Under the pieces are notes generated by a model. That model saw only the letters and a program-made list of their open reading frames with translations. It was not told where the DNA came from and did no database searches. A stretch of 53,943 bases of DNA, taken from contig DASTOB010000093.1 of NCBI GenBank assembly GCA_035720425.1, positions 1 through 53,943 on the forward strand, written 5' to 3'. Origin of the DNA: DASTOB01 sp035720425. GTDB taxonomy: Bacteria; Chloroflexota; Limnocylindria; Limnocylindrales; CSP1-4. Made by a program: the position numbers and the translations under genes. Of this stretch, positions 1 to 8,555 are shown piece by piece; position 1 is the first letter of the stretch; each line of letters begins with the position of its first letter.

Positions 1-138
1 GCCTTGGGTAGCCAGCTGCGCGCCGGGCGGCTCAGGCCGCGCCCGGTCCAGCGGAACCCCGCGCCGCCGGGCTGTCCGACTGCAGCGGCGAATCGCTGAG
101 GTGCAGCGAGCGGGCGCGATCAGGCGCCCGGGCACGAT
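1..138. other. Left edge, no gene identified
   Basis: Short open frames run in from the left edge on the plus strand (stops at 97-99 and 140-142), so a tail of an upstream gene is possible. Nothing in the 30-45 residues is recognisable and the composition is arginine/proline-rich, as expected of a shadow frame. Confidence 0.3.
111..130 (-). terminator. Hairpin downstream of the B3/4-domain gene
   Basis: CGGGCGC (111-117) and GCGCCCG (124-130) form a perfect 7-bp stem with a 6-nt loop, 9 bases beyond the stop of the leftward gene ending at 139. There is no T-run on either side, so termination is inferred only from position. Confidence 0.3.
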
Positions 139-960
139 CTAGTCCGGGGCTGTCAGCCTGCGGCGAAGCTCATCGTTCTCGAGGTCGGCGGCCAGACGGA
201 GCGCGTGATCGATCGGAACCGTCGGCGCGCCCATGTCATACGGCGGCTCGCCACGCGCGTAACTCGGCATCCGGGCGTCCACGATCCCCGACCCGATCGT
301 CGTGGGCCCGGCGTACGCCGTGAGGAGTGCGTGGAGGTCCGCGACCGCGGCCTCGACGTCGGCCCGCGCCGTGTCGTGATGGCCCTCGACGGTGACGAGG
401 ATCTCGGTCGTCGTCGCTGAGCTGGCGCTTTCGGCCGACTGGCGCCAGCACCAGCGGCGGGCGGCGACGTGCCCGGCTTCGTCGATGAAGATGACCTCGC
501 CGGGCTCGGGCGCCTCGCGCTCCCCCGATCCGAGGTCGGTGAACGATTCGTCGCCGGCGGCGAAGCGGACGGTCAGGCCGCCCGCGACCGAGGCGAGGTC
601 GAACACCGCGACCGGCAGCGCATAGCGGATGCTGACAAGGTTGCCGATGTCGACGAGCGTCGAGATCGACGGGATCGAGCCCTGCTTCGTGAGCCGGCGC
701 AGGAGCGCCTCGGCAGCCGATCGGTAGCCGGTGGGGTCGACGCCGAACGCGCGAAAGGCCCGACGCCAGGCGGCGAGGCTCGGCACGTCCGACAGCGGCG
801 TCGAGCCGAGCCGCTCCAGGACGGCGGCCTGCTCGGCCCGGAAGGCCTCGACGAGGGCTGGCGAGGTCGGCCCATTCGAGACGCCGGTCGCGTGCAGGAC
901 GCCACCGACGATTCCCGGGAACCGCCCGACGATCGCGGGGTCATAGCGAAACAGGGTCAT
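139..960 (-). CDS. B3/B4 tRNA-binding domain protein
   Basis: A 273-residue protein matching the stand-alone B3/4 domain family, named after the B3/B4 (editing) region of the phenylalanyl-tRNA synthetase beta chain. The central part, with SIPSISTLVDIGNLVSIRYA followed by the LPVAVFDLASV strand, is the typical core. Stand-alone members are thought to edit or bind aminoacyl-tRNA, but most are uncharacterised. I start it at ATG 960-958 (MTLFRYDP); an in-frame ATG nine codons upstream encodes a non-conserved stretch. It diverges from the VOC gene at 1020 with only 59 bases between, so the two share a promoter region. Confidence 0.85.
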   Translation of the reverse strand: MTLFRYDPAIVGRFPGIVGGVLHATGVSNGPTSPALVEAFRAEQAAVLERLGSTPLSDVPSLAAWRRAFRAFGVDPTGYRSAAEALLRRLTKQGSIPSISTLVDIGNLVSIRYALPVAVFDLASVAGGLTVRFAAGDESFTDLGSGEREAPEPGEVIFIDEAGHVAARRWCWRQSAESASSATTTEILVTVEGHHDTARADVEAAVADLHALLTAYAGPTTIGSGIVDARMPSYARGEPPYDMGAPTVPIDHALRLAADLENDELRRRLTAPD

Positions 961-1019
961 GCGATGCCTGCGATGATCGCACCCCACCCGCGCGAGCGCG
1001 CACCAGCAAGGAGGCCACC

Positions 1020-1391
1020 GTGAACTTCAACAGCATCCTCATCGGGTCCGAGGATCCGGCCCGCCTCGTCGACTACTACACGAAGCTGCTCGGCGAGCCG
1101 ACGATGGCCGAGGGCGGCTACACCGGCTGGCTCGTCGGCTCCGGTTTCGTCACCGTCGGCCCGCACTCGGAGGTCCACGGGCAGAACGCCGAGCCCGGGC
1201 GCTTCATCTGGAACATCGAGACGGCCGACGTGGCGGGCGACTTCGAACGGTTTCGGGCCGCCGGCGCGACGGTCGTCCGCGAGCCGTACGGCTTCGAGGG
1301 TTCGCAGGACTTCCAGATCGCGACGCTGGCCGACCCGGACGGCAACTACTTCCAGCTCATGAGCCCGATGGGGCCCGCGCCCGAGGGTTGA
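1020..1391 (+). CDS. VOC (glyoxalase/bleomycin-resistance) family protein
   Basis: A 123-residue single vicinal-oxygen-chelate protein. The N-terminus (NSILIGSEDPARLVDYYTKL) and the end (IATLADPDGNYFQLMSP) are the hallmark beta-alpha-beta module ends of this superfamily. Metal ligands cannot be assigned with certainty, because the first-module position that is usually His is not obvious. These proteins range from glyoxalase I and dioxygenases to antibiotic-binding proteins, so the substrate is unknown. The start is GTG at 1020, preceded by AAGGAGG at about 1009-1015. It is followed at once by the convergent amidase gene. Confidence 0.85.
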   Translation: MNFNSILIGSEDPARLVDYYTKLLGEPTMAEGGYTGWLVGSGFVTVGPHSEVHGQNAEPGRFIWNIETADVAGDFERFRAAGATVVREPYGFEGSQDFQIATLADPDGNYFQLMSPMGPAPEG

Positions 1392-1414
1392 TCGGGGACC
1401 CGGGCGCGGCCCGC

Positions 1415-2266
1415 CTACGGCTGGCCGGTCGCGACGAAGGCCGCGAAGGCCGCGTCGAGTGCGGGGTCGCCGCCCGGGGTAACCGGCTCGAAGTCGGACC
1501 GAAGGAGCCACGCCGGACCGTCGCGCTCGACGAGTCGCCAGTTGTTGCCATCGGGGGTGGTCGCCTCGGCGAGCGAACTGATCTCGGTGCCGTCATCGAG
1601 GCGAACGAACGGGACCTCCGTCCGAACGGGGTTTCGGCGCAGGACGCCGTTGCCGTTGACGGCGCGCCAGCGCTCCCAGCGATTGCGGCTGATCTTCACG
1701 TCGTCCTCCACGAGACCCGCGAGCGCGTGGCCGCCGAACGCGGCGAACGGGAACAGCCCGCCGGGGCAGCCCTTGATGTTGAAGTCCCGGTGGCCGAGGT
1801 GACCGCGCAGGGACGGGAAGGTCGCGCGCATCTCGTTCGCCAGCGCGACCGCGGCGGCCCGCTGGGCCGCGTTCGGCCCGGCCGCGGCAAAGCCCTCGAC
1901 CTCGACGCCGATCGTGGCGTGGTTCGGCCCGAGCGTCGTCGCGACGTCGGCCCACTCGCCCATCACGGCCCGCCGGGCGGTGACCCCGTACGCGATCGGC
2001 GAACCCGCCGGATCGTCGGTCGAGCGGAGGGCGAGGGTGCCGTTCTTGTTCCGGATCCGGATGCTCGTGTGCATCCGCTCGAGCGCGAGCATCTGCACGA
2101 TGCGGCCGGTGTGCTCGATCACGAAGTGGACGCTGACGCCGTGCGGGTTCGCCTTGGCGAGGAAGCCGACGGTTCCCCCGCCCTCCGCCATGTGCCACGC
2201 CATGGCCAGCCGGGGCCCCTTTGCCGGGCCCAGGTCCACGTGCGACGGAGTGAACGGAAACGGCAT
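1415..2266 (-). CDS. N-acetylmuramoyl-L-alanine amidase (amidase_2/PGRP type)
   Basis: A 283-residue protein whose first 170 residues are an amidase_2/PGRP fold. A His-containing strand in 'MAWHMAEG', VSVHFVIEHTGRIVQML, TIGVEVEGF and HLGHRDFNIKGCPG supply the usual zinc-ligand and active-site positions. These enzymes cut the amide between MurNAc and L-alanine. The C-terminal 90 residues look like an SH3-type wall-binding module (EVPFVRLDDGTEISSLAEA). No signal peptide is visible, so it may be cytoplasmic, a lysozyme-like phage remnant, or exported by another route. The start at ATG 2266 has a strong AAAGGAGG upstream; an earlier in-frame ATG at 2305 lies inside the -10 box and is excluded. 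Confidence 0.85.
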   Translation of the reverse strand: MPFPFTPSHVDLGPAKGPRLAMAWHMAEGGGTVGFLAKANPHGVSVHFVIEHTGRIVQMLALERMHTSIRIRNKNGTLALRSTDDPAGSPIAYGVTARRAVMGEWADVATTLGPNHATIGVEVEGFAAAGPNAAQRAAAVALANEMRATFPSLRGHLGHRDFNIKGCPGGLFPFAAFGGHALAGLVEDDVKISRNRWERWRAVNGNGVLRRNPVRTEVPFVRLDDGTEISSLAEATTPDGNNWRLVERDGPAWLLRSDFEPVTPGGDPALDAAFAAFVATGQP

Positions 2267-2303
2267 GGCCCCTCCTTTCCCGCGCGCGGCCCGACGGACC
2301 TGC

Positions 2304-2331
2304 ATCGTACCAACGGATCAGCCGGATGCAA
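2304..2331 (-). promoter_or_regulatory. Sigma-70-type promoter of the amidase gene
   Basis: On the minus strand TTGCAT (2331-2326) and TACGAT (2309-2304) are separated by 16 bases. The transcript would begin near 2297 and give a leader of about 30 nt that carries the ribosome binding site. Confidence 0.55.
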
Positions 2332-2491
2332 GAGACGTGTCAAGTGAAACACGACGGCTCCGTGACGCCGCCCGCGTATGGTCCCGGCGCGAATGACCGT
2401 CCTGACCGACCCACGCAGCATCCGGCCAGGCGAGTCGACGCTGGGTGATGGTCCGACGAGCACGCCCGCGCTGCGGGCGGAGGAGGGTTGG

Positions 2492-3310
2492 GTGGCACGA
2501 CGCGCAACCACACGGGAGACGACCGACACGAAGGTTGGCAGGCGCGCCGTCGGCGCGACATCGGTCGTCGTCCTGACGGTCGTGCTCGTCGCCATCGCGG
2601 TCGCGCTGCTCTACGCGGCGATGGCCTTCTGGCCACCGATCCCTGCCAGCGGGACGCCTCCGACGAGCGTCACCCCGCGGTTCCTTGGGGCCGAGATCGC
2701 GATGACCCTCGAGCAGAACCTGCTCCTCCTGGCGGCGGTGCTCGGCGGGCTCGGCGCGATGGGCCACGTGCTCCGCTCGTACATGCGCTACGTCGGTGAG
2801 CGCCGCCTCCTGTGGAGCTGGGTTCCGTCGTACTTCCTGACCCCGTTCATCGGGGCGGTGCTCGCGACGGTGACGTACATCCTCCTCCGCGCCGGGCTCA
2901 TCAGCGGGGCGGGCGTGGAGGTCGGCAACGTGTGGGGCTTCGCCGCCGTCGCGACGCTCGTCGGGCTGTTCAGTGCCCAGGCGGCGTCGAAGCTGAAGGA
3001 CATCTTCGAGACCGTCTTTGCACCCGCGCCCACCGGAAGTGAGCCGATCGAACCCGACGGCGAGCCCGCTGCGCCACTCGACTTCGCGCCGCACGAGGGT
3101 CCCGTGGGGACGCCGGTCGTGCTGAGAGGCGACGGGCTCGAGACCGTGACCGAGGTCGTCTTCGGCGGCGAGGTGGCCGCCCCCGCCGTGTGGGTCGACG
3201 CCGAGGGCGGGTTGACGACGACGGTGCCCGCCGGGGCGACGACCGGGCCGCTGACGGTGCGCGTCGGACCCGAGGTGCGCACGACGGCCGAGCCGTTCAC
3301 GGTGACCTGA
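2492..3310 (+). CDS. Four-TM membrane protein with C-terminal IPT/TIG domain
   Basis: A 272-residue protein. Four hydrophobic segments lie at about residues 20-42, 63-83, 96-125 and 135-155. They are followed by a soluble IPT/TIG (immunoglobulin-like) domain from about 185 to the end, with the signature P-x-x-G-PVGTPVVLRGDGL and ending in TTAEPFTVT. The function is unknown; TIG domains usually bind sugars or proteins. The start is GTG 2492, which has AGGAGG 5 bases upstream. In-frame ATGs at 2378 and 2393 exist, but the first falls inside a TATGGT -10-like box (2377-2382) and the extra residues are not hydrophobic or conserved-looking. Confidence 0.7.
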   Translation: MARRATTRETTDTKVGRRAVGATSVVVLTVVLVAIAVALLYAAMAFWPPIPASGTPPTSVTPRFLGAEIAMTLEQNLLLLAAVLGGLGAMGHVLRSYMRYVGERRLLWSWVPSYFLTPFIGAVLATVTYILLRAGLISGAGVEVGNVWGFAAVATLVGLFSAQAASKLKDIFETVFAPAPTGSEPIEPDGEPAAPLDFAPHEGPVGTPVVLRGDGLETVTEVVFGGEVAAPAVWVDAEGGLTTTVPAGATTGPLTVRVGPEVRTTAEPFTVT

Positions 3311-3378
3311 GGTCAGTCGCCGACACCGGTTCGTGCGGGTCGCGGATGCCTCGATGAACGCTGGTGAGCGCTGAAACC

Positions 3379-3903
3379 CTACTCGCGGCGGGTCGCGAGG
3401 CCGTCGACGACCTCGACGCCGGGCAGGCGAGTCAGGATCTCCGGCGCGGCGATGACCTTCCAGCTCCGGCTGCCCCCGCCGAGGACGATCCGCTCGCGGG
3501 TCATGACCGCTGCATCGACCAGGAGCGGCAGACCGTCCGGCAGGCCGAAGGCGGTGACGCCGCCGATGGCCATGCCCGTCAGCTCGCGGGTCTCGTCGGC
3601 CGATGCGAACGACGCCTTTCGCGTGCCGAGCCGATCTCGGACGGCGCGGTTGACGTCGAGCCGATGGGTGGCCAGCACGATACACGCGGCATAGCGCGGC
3701 GGGCTGGACTTGCCGATCACGACAATCGTGTTCGCGGAGTCCTCCGGGGAGAAGCCGTACGCAGCGCAGAACGCGGCGGTGTCGGCCAGAGCCGGATCGC
3801 ACGGGAACAGCTCGTACTCGACGCCGAGGCCCTCGAGGGCCCGTTCGAGGACGGCGCGGTCGGCGTCGGGTGCGGAGTCCATCGCGTCGGCCTCGGTCGT
3901 CAT
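3379..3903 (-). CDS. YbaK/EbsC family aminoacyl-tRNA deacylase-like protein
   Basis: A 174-residue protein of the YbaK/ProX/EbsC editing superfamily. It has the core pattern ANTIVVIGKSSPPRYAACIV, a conserved lysine in GTRKASFAS, and the GxxxGGVTAFGLP loop that is the family signature. Members deacylate mischarged tRNAs in trans; substrate specificity cannot be predicted here. The start ATG 3903 has a TACGGT -10-like hexamer only 7 bases upstream (3911-3916), so the mRNA is probably leaderless. A second, more canonical YbaK lies at 33566-34081. Confidence 0.85.
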   Translation of the reverse strand: MTTEADAMDSAPDADRAVLERALEGLGVEYELFPCDPALADTAAFCAAYGFSPEDSANTIVVIGKSSPPRYAACIVLATHRLDVNRAVRDRLGTRKASFASADETRELTGMAIGGVTAFGLPDGLPLLVDAAVMTRERIVLGGGSRSWKVIAAPEILTRLPGVEVVDGLATRRE

Positions 3904-3968
3904 CGGCCGAACCGTACTACGCAAAGCGCGGCGTCGGGAGCACCCCGCTGCGACGCGCGCCGCCTGGG

Positions 3969-4868
3969 TCAGTTGATCCGGACAGACCCCGTGACGAGGA
4001 GGTCGTGGACCGGGTCGAGCCCGTAGAAGCCGGCCGGCTGCCAGCCCGTGTCGACGTACGTGTAGCCCGCGCTCGCGTTCCACACGCCGAGCCGGATGAG
4101 CGTCGTCGTGCGGCTGACGATCCGCGCCTGGATGATCGCGTAGCCGTTGCCGGCCGACCCGCCGGAGTTCGTCACCGCCCCGTACACGCGGGCGAGCACG
4201 ATCTCGCCGCCCCCACGCGCCGGCGCGATGTAGAGGACCTCGAGCGGCGCCTTGCCCGTGAACGTCATGCCCGTATCGCCGTCGTCCGCGGTCATCGACG
4301 GGACGGAGATCGTCACCGAGGCGGTGGTGGCCGACGTGCCCGCTCGGCGGCGCGTGTCGAACTTGAACGACGCGGTGCCGCCGGTGAAGTCCTGGTCGTA
4401 CATGCCACCGCCTCCGGGCGGGGCGTAGACGGTCCCGCTGCCGCGGGCCGAACCGCCGGCGTCGAGGTCGACGACGAGCTGCTGCCAGGTCGCGGTTCCG
4501 CCGGCGGTGCCCTCCTGCGCCGCGCTGAACGTCAGCTCGTACAGTCCCTGGACGAGGTAGGTGTGCGGGACGGATGTGCCGCAGTGGCCCGAGTCGCACC
4601 AGATGAGTGGCTCCGGATCGCTCGTCGTGATCGTCGTCGGGGCCGATCCGTCGTCCCAGTCGACGGTCACCGACAGCGGGTTGGCGAGGTCGCCGACGCC
4701 CCAGATGTCGACGTACCAGCCGTAGTCGCCACCGACGAAGACCTGATTGCCGGTCCCCCAGACCTCGACGTCGAGCGGGTACACGTCGGCCGACGCCGGG
4801 GCAACCGAACCGGCCGCCAGCAGGGCCGAAGCAATGAACGCCGTGAGCACGCGCAGGCGCCGCGCCAT
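3969..4868 (-). CDS. Secreted protein of unknown function
   Basis: A 299-residue protein with a clear Sec signal peptide (MARRLRVLTAFIASALLAA, cleavage probably after PASA near residue 27). The mature part is rich in beta-strand-like sequence, Gly, Ser and Thr. The segment LSVTVDWDDGSAPTTIT followed by VPHTYLVQGLYELT resembles a PKD-type Ig fold. Two cysteines in WCDSGHC could form a disulfide. The second half has no family I recognise. The start is ATG 4868 behind GGAGG; a GTG one codon upstream is possible. It stands alone and diverges from the cupin gene at 5149. Confidence 0.75.
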   Translation of the reverse strand: MARRLRVLTAFIASALLAAGSVAPASADVYPLDVEVWGTGNQVFVGGDYGWYVDIWGVGDLANPLSVTVDWDDGSAPTTITTSDPEPLIWCDSGHCGTSVPHTYLVQGLYELTFSAAQEGTAGGTATWQQLVVDLDAGGSARGSGTVYAPPGGGGMYDQDFTGGTASFKFDTRRRAGTSATTASVTISVPSMTADDGDTGMTFTGKAPLEVLYIAPARGGGEIVLARVYGAVTNSGGSAGNGYAIIQARIVSRTTTLIRLGVWNASAGYTYVDTGWQPAGFYGLDPVHDLLVTGSVRIN

Positions 4869-5148
4869 CACCCACCTCCACGCAACGGCGGGTTGGGCTC
4901 GCCAGTGGCTCGACGCGGTCCCGGCGGCCGGGATACGGACCGCGCGTCAACGCCTCCCGCGACCGGTGATCGTCGACCCCGCCCTGAACGAGGGACAGGG
5001 CCGAACGGGGTCGCAGTTCGGGCCGATCGCCCCGGTGCGCAGGCGCACCGCGAGGGGCGCACCACGACGGCGCGGTCCGGACGTTCGCGCAGGTGCGGCA
5101 GCCGGCGGTATCGTGGACGCGCACGCGTCCGTTTCGCCGGAGGACCCG

Positions 5149-5520
5149 ATGGCCAACCTGATCGACCTCGCGACGATTCCCCCGCTCGACATCTGGGGCG
5201 ACTCCGTCCGTGCCCGCGCCGTCGAGGGCGAGCGGATCACGTTCGCCGTGGTCGAACTCGCGCCGGGTGCGGTCGTTCCGGAACACCGCCACGAGGCCGA
5301 GCAGGTGGGGATCGTCATCGAGGGGACCGTGACGTTCACGATCGCGGACGAGACGCGCGACCTGGGGCCCGGCGGTACGTGGCGGATTCCGTCGCAGGCA
5401 CCGCACACGGTCGTCGCCGGGCCGGCCGGCGCGATCGTGATCGACACGTTCAGCCCCACCCGGGACGACTGGGACGCCTTCGCGGCCGGGCCGCCACGCC
5501 CGCCGGTCTGGCCGCGCTGA
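5149..5520 (+). CDS. Single-domain cupin protein
   Basis: A 123-residue cupin. Motif 1 is VVPEHRHEAEQVGIVIEGTV (two His and a Glu as metal ligands) and motif 2 is GGTWRIPSQAPHTVVAGPAG with a further His. Such small cupins include metal-dependent isomerases, dioxygenases and sugar-binding proteins; no specific role can be assigned. The start is ATG 5149 with GGAGG at about 5140-5144. A TATCGT box at 5109-5114 could be its -10 element, giving a leader of about 30 nt. Confidence 0.85.
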   Translation: MANLIDLATIPPLDIWGDSVRARAVEGERITFAVVELAPGAVVPEHRHEAEQVGIVIEGTVTFTIADETRDLGPGGTWRIPSQAPHTVVAGPAGAIVIDTFSPTRDDWDAFAAGPPRPPVWPR

Positions 5521-5693
5521 CCACCATCCCGGCGGGCGAGCTCGCTCTGGCGCGCGCGGCGCGATCAGGTCAGAGGAACGGCTCGGGATCGCACCTCGCC
5601 ATCGTATCCGTCCGTTCGGCACTGTCCGGGGGCTTGCCCCGAGTGGGACGATTCCGGGACACGAGGTTCGACGACGTCGAGGAGGTGGCAGGC

Positions 5694-5897
5694 ATGACCG
5701 GCAAGGTCGGCGACCGGATCATCATCGAGTCCGAGAAGGTGGGTCAGGCCGCCCGAGAAGGCGAGGTCCTCGAGGTCATCGACTCCGAGTACGGCACGCG
5801 CTATCGCGTCCGCTGGGAGGACGGCCACGAGAGCGAGATCCGGCCCGGCGCGGGCAGCGCCCGATTCGAACGGAACCGCCAGCCGGCAAAGGCCTGA
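5694..5897 (+). CDS. DUF1918 domain protein
   Basis: A 67-residue protein. KVGDRIIIESEKVGQAAREG followed by EVIDSEYGTRYRVRWEDGHE is the DUF1918 SH3-like beta barrel, common as a short orphan protein in actinobacteria and related high-GC groups. The role is unknown; a nucleic-acid or small-ligand binding barrel is conceivable. GGAGG lies at 5679-5685. The stop at 5895-5897 abuts the stop of the convergent gene at 5898. Confidence 0.85.
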   Translation: MTGKVGDRIIIESEKVGQAAREGEVLEVIDSEYGTRYRVRWEDGHESEIRPGAGSARFERNRQPAKA

Positions 5898-6839
5898 CTA
5901 TCCGGCGGGGCGGCGCGACGCGAACCCAACGGCTGCCATGGCCAAAACGATCACGGCGAGCCCGATGAGGAGCGCCGGGTCGATTCCCAGGGGTGCGCCC
6001 GCCTGATCGCCCCGGCCCGGCGTCGCCGGATCTGGAGCGGCAGTTCCCACCTCCGGACCGACCGACAGGCGTTCGATCGACGCAAACAGCACCGTCGTGT
6101 CGACCGGCGCGGCGCTGTCCGCTGCGATGCCGGCTTGGACGAGCAGGTCCCCGATCTCGCGCAGGACGACGACCGCGCGGTACGTGGCGGACGGCCGGTC
6201 GACGAGATCCGCAGAGGCCTCGAGCAGGACGGGCCCCCGCGGCCGGCGCAGCTCGATGGCGAGCCGGTCCGGGAGTGGCACGAGTGCCGGGTCCCAGGAC
6301 GCGCGTGGCTCGAGCCAGACCTGGACGGTCGCCGGTCTACCGGCCACGACGTGTTCGGCAGGCAGCGTGATCTCCGCCCTCGCGATCTCGGTCAGCGCGA
6401 TCCCCGGCGGGGGTCCAACGCCGCCGATCGGATAGATCGCGTCGGAGCGGGTGCACACGCTGCCGACACAGGCGCTGCCGGCAGTCCCGATCTCGATCTG
6501 GCCGAATCCGCCCGCGGGCACGAGGACGAATGACATGAAATGGCCGGGCCAGTCCTCTGTCGTGTGGACCTCGACGGGTTCGCCGATCCCATCGGCCGGG
6601 TGGACGCGGACGAAGACCGGACGGCCGAACGACGTGCGGCTCTCCGGATGCCAGACCATCCCGCCGATCGCGATCGAATGCCCGGGCGACGCGTCGCTCG
6701 GGAGGGGGTGGTCGAGCCATACCTCGACGTCGCTGGCGAGCTCGCCGCCGCTGGCGGTCGCGACGGTCCAGCCGAGCAGGGCAGCGGTCGCAAGGACGCC
6801 GGCGTGGCCCAGCCGCGAGATCGCCACGGTCCGGTTCAT
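5898..6839 (-). CDS. Membrane-anchored extracellular protein, unknown
   Basis: A 313-residue protein. A signal peptide or N-terminal anchor (about residues 8-28, HAGVLATAALLGWTVATA) is followed by about 240 residues of beta-rich extracytoplasmic sequence. A single C-terminal membrane helix follows (LLIGLAVIVLAMAAVGF), ending in a short positive tail (ASRRPAG). A pair of cysteines in SACVGSVCTRS may form a disulfide. The layout resembles surface-displayed Ig-like proteins, but no family is recognised. The start is ATG 6839. It lies 47 bases downstream of the FAD oxidoreductase on the same strand and may be read through from it. Confidence 0.7.
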   Translation of the reverse strand: MNRTVAISRLGHAGVLATAALLGWTVATASGGELASDVEVWLDHPLPSDASPGHSIAIGGMVWHPESRTSFGRPVFVRVHPADGIGEPVEVHTTEDWPGHFMSFVLVPAGGFGQIEIGTAGSACVGSVCTRSDAIYPIGGVGPPPGIALTEIARAEITLPAEHVVAGRPATVQVWLEPRASWDPALVPLPDRLAIELRRPRGPVLLEASADLVDRPSATYRAVVVLREIGDLLVQAGIAADSAAPVDTTVLFASIERLSVGPEVGTAAPDPATPGRGDQAGAPLGIDPALLIGLAVIVLAMAAVGFASRRPAG

Positions 6840-6886
6840 GCCGCTCGTACGTCCGAGGCGCTCCGAAGGTTCCCGCCGGGGCCCGC

Positions 6887-8554
6887 TCAGCCGCGTCGAG
6901 CGGGTGCAGCCCGGTCCTTGAGGATCTGGCCGGCGGCGAGCTTGCCCGGCGCGCCCATCACGCAGCCGCCCGGGTGCGTGCCGGAGCCGCACTGGTAGTA
7001 GCCGTCAATCGGCGTCCGGTACTGCGACCAGCCAGGCGCCGGGCGGAAGAAGAACATCTGCGGCGCGAGGAACTCGCCGGCGAAGATGTTGCCCTCGGAC
7101 AGGCCCACCGTCCGCTCGATGTCGAGCGGTGTCCGTACCTCGCGCTGGAGGACGAGGTCGCCGAACCCGGGGAAGAACGACTCGAGCGTGCGCTGGACGG
7201 TGTCGCCGAGGTTGTCGCGCTCGGCGTCCCAGTCGCTCTCGCGCAGGTGGTACGGCGTGTACTGGACGAAGCAGCTCATGACGTGCTTGCCGGGTGGCGC
7301 CATGTCCGGGTCGATCGTCGACTGGATCGCACAGTCGAGGTACGGCCGCTGCGAGTACCAGCCGTACTTCGCGTCGTCGAACGCGCGCTCGAGGTAGCTC
7401 ATCGTGGGGCCGATGTTCGTGAAGCCGCGGAAGATCTCCGGTCCGTGGCCGGGCAGGCCGGGCCAGCGCGGCAGCCCATCGAGCGCGAAGTTGACCTTCG
7501 ACGAGGTGCCCTGGAAGCGGAAGCGACGGATCGTGTCGACGAGGTCGGCCGGCAGCTCGCGCGGGTCGACGAGCTCGAGGAACGTCCGCCGCGGGTCGAT
7601 CGCCGAGACGACGATCGGCGCGTGGAACTCCGACCCGTCCGCGAGCGCGACGCCGGTTGCCCGGCCGTTCCGGGTGATGACCTGCTCGACCGGTGCCTCG
7701 AGTGCGATCTCCGCCCCGAAGGCCTGGGCCGCCCGGGCGAGGACCTGGGTGAACCCGCCGTTGCCGCGCTTGTGGAACGCCCACGCCCCGAACACGCCGT
7801 CGTGCTCGCCGATGAAGTGGTAGAGGAGCACGAGGCCGGAGCCCTGCGAGTACGGCCCAACCTTCGTGCCGATGATGCTCGACGAGGCGAGATAGCCCTT
7901 CAGGATGTCCGACTCGAAGTAGTCGTCGAGGAAGTCCGCGGCCGATCCGGTCAGCAGCCGGACGGCGTCGTGGAACACCTTCCGGTCCAGCCGCCGGAAG
8001 TGCGACCCGAGGGCGGCCAGCGCCACGAGCTCCTCCGGATCGTCGCTGAACAGGTCCGGGGGGACCTGGTCGAGGAGCGGCTTGATGGCCTGGAGCACGC
8101 GCCCGACGTCGTACTCGAAGGCTTCGTAGGCATCGGCGTCGTGCTGCGAGTGGCGGGCGATCTCGCGCAGGTTCTCGCCACGATCCTGCCCGAGCAGGAG
8201 GTGGTCGCCGTTTTCCATCGGGGCGAACGTCGAGGGCATGAGCAGCGGCATGAAGCCGTGCTTGACGAGGTCGAGCTCGTGGATGATGTCCGGCCGGAGC
8301 AGGCTCAGAGCGTACGAGAACGTGGTGAACCAGAAGCCCGGTCGAAGCTCTTCGGTGATCGCCGCGCCGCCGACGAGGTGGCGGCGCTCGAGGATGAGCG
8401 TGCGCAGGCCGGCCTTGGCGAGGTAGGCCCCGTTGACGAGTCCGTTGTGGCCGCCGCCGATGACGATCGCGTCGTACGTCCGGTCGGCCGTTCGGGCGCC
8501 CTTCGGTCCCGTCCGTCCCGCCGTCGGTCGTGTCGGTCGCGTCGTCTTCGCCAT
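6887..8554 (-). CDS. FAD-dependent oxidoreductase, phytoene desaturase/PYROXD2-like
   Basis: A 555-residue flavoprotein of the CrtI-like/PYROXD2 group. The dinucleotide-binding motif (YDAIVIGGGHNGLVNGAYLA, about residues 27-46) is followed by the ERRHLVGGAAITEE second FAD contact. The C-terminal FAD motif is GSGTHPGGCVMGAPG. The length matches the bacterial PYROXD2-like family, which is distinct from true carotenoid desaturases, and no carotenoid gene is nearby. The gene starts 1 base after the stop of the GcvT-like gene (TGA-C-ATG), so the two are translationally linked. A joint oxidative demethylation of a methylated amine is the simplest inference. Confidence 0.85.
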   Translation of the reverse strand: MAKTTRPTRPTAGRTGPKGARTADRTYDAIVIGGGHNGLVNGAYLAKAGLRTLILERRHLVGGAAITEELRPGFWFTTFSYALSLLRPDIIHELDLVKHGFMPLLMPSTFAPMENGDHLLLGQDRGENLREIARHSQHDADAYEAFEYDVGRVLQAIKPLLDQVPPDLFSDDPEELVALAALGSHFRRLDRKVFHDAVRLLTGSAADFLDDYFESDILKGYLASSSIIGTKVGPYSQGSGLVLLYHFIGEHDGVFGAWAFHKRGNGGFTQVLARAAQAFGAEIALEAPVEQVITRNGRATGVALADGSEFHAPIVVSAIDPRRTFLELVDPRELPADLVDTIRRFRFQGTSSKVNFALDGLPRWPGLPGHGPEIFRGFTNIGPTMSYLERAFDDAKYGWYSQRPYLDCAIQSTIDPDMAPPGKHVMSCFVQYTPYHLRESDWDAERDNLGDTVQRTLESFFPGFGDLVLQREVRTPLDIERTVGLSEGNIFAGEFLAPQMFFFRPAPGWSQYRTPIDGYYQCGSGTHPGGCVMGAPGKLAAGQILKDRAAPARRG

Positions 8555-8555
8555 G

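Noticed and set aside
3904..5622. Extension of the YbaK-like gene to a 747-residue protein
   Set aside because: The extra part is a low-complexity shadow frame across the secreted protein gene and includes the predicted promoter of the YbaK-like gene.
6887..8554. Carotenoid phytoene desaturase
   Set aside because: No carotenoid gene is adjacent, and the partner is a folate-dependent protein; the PYROXD2-like group fits better.
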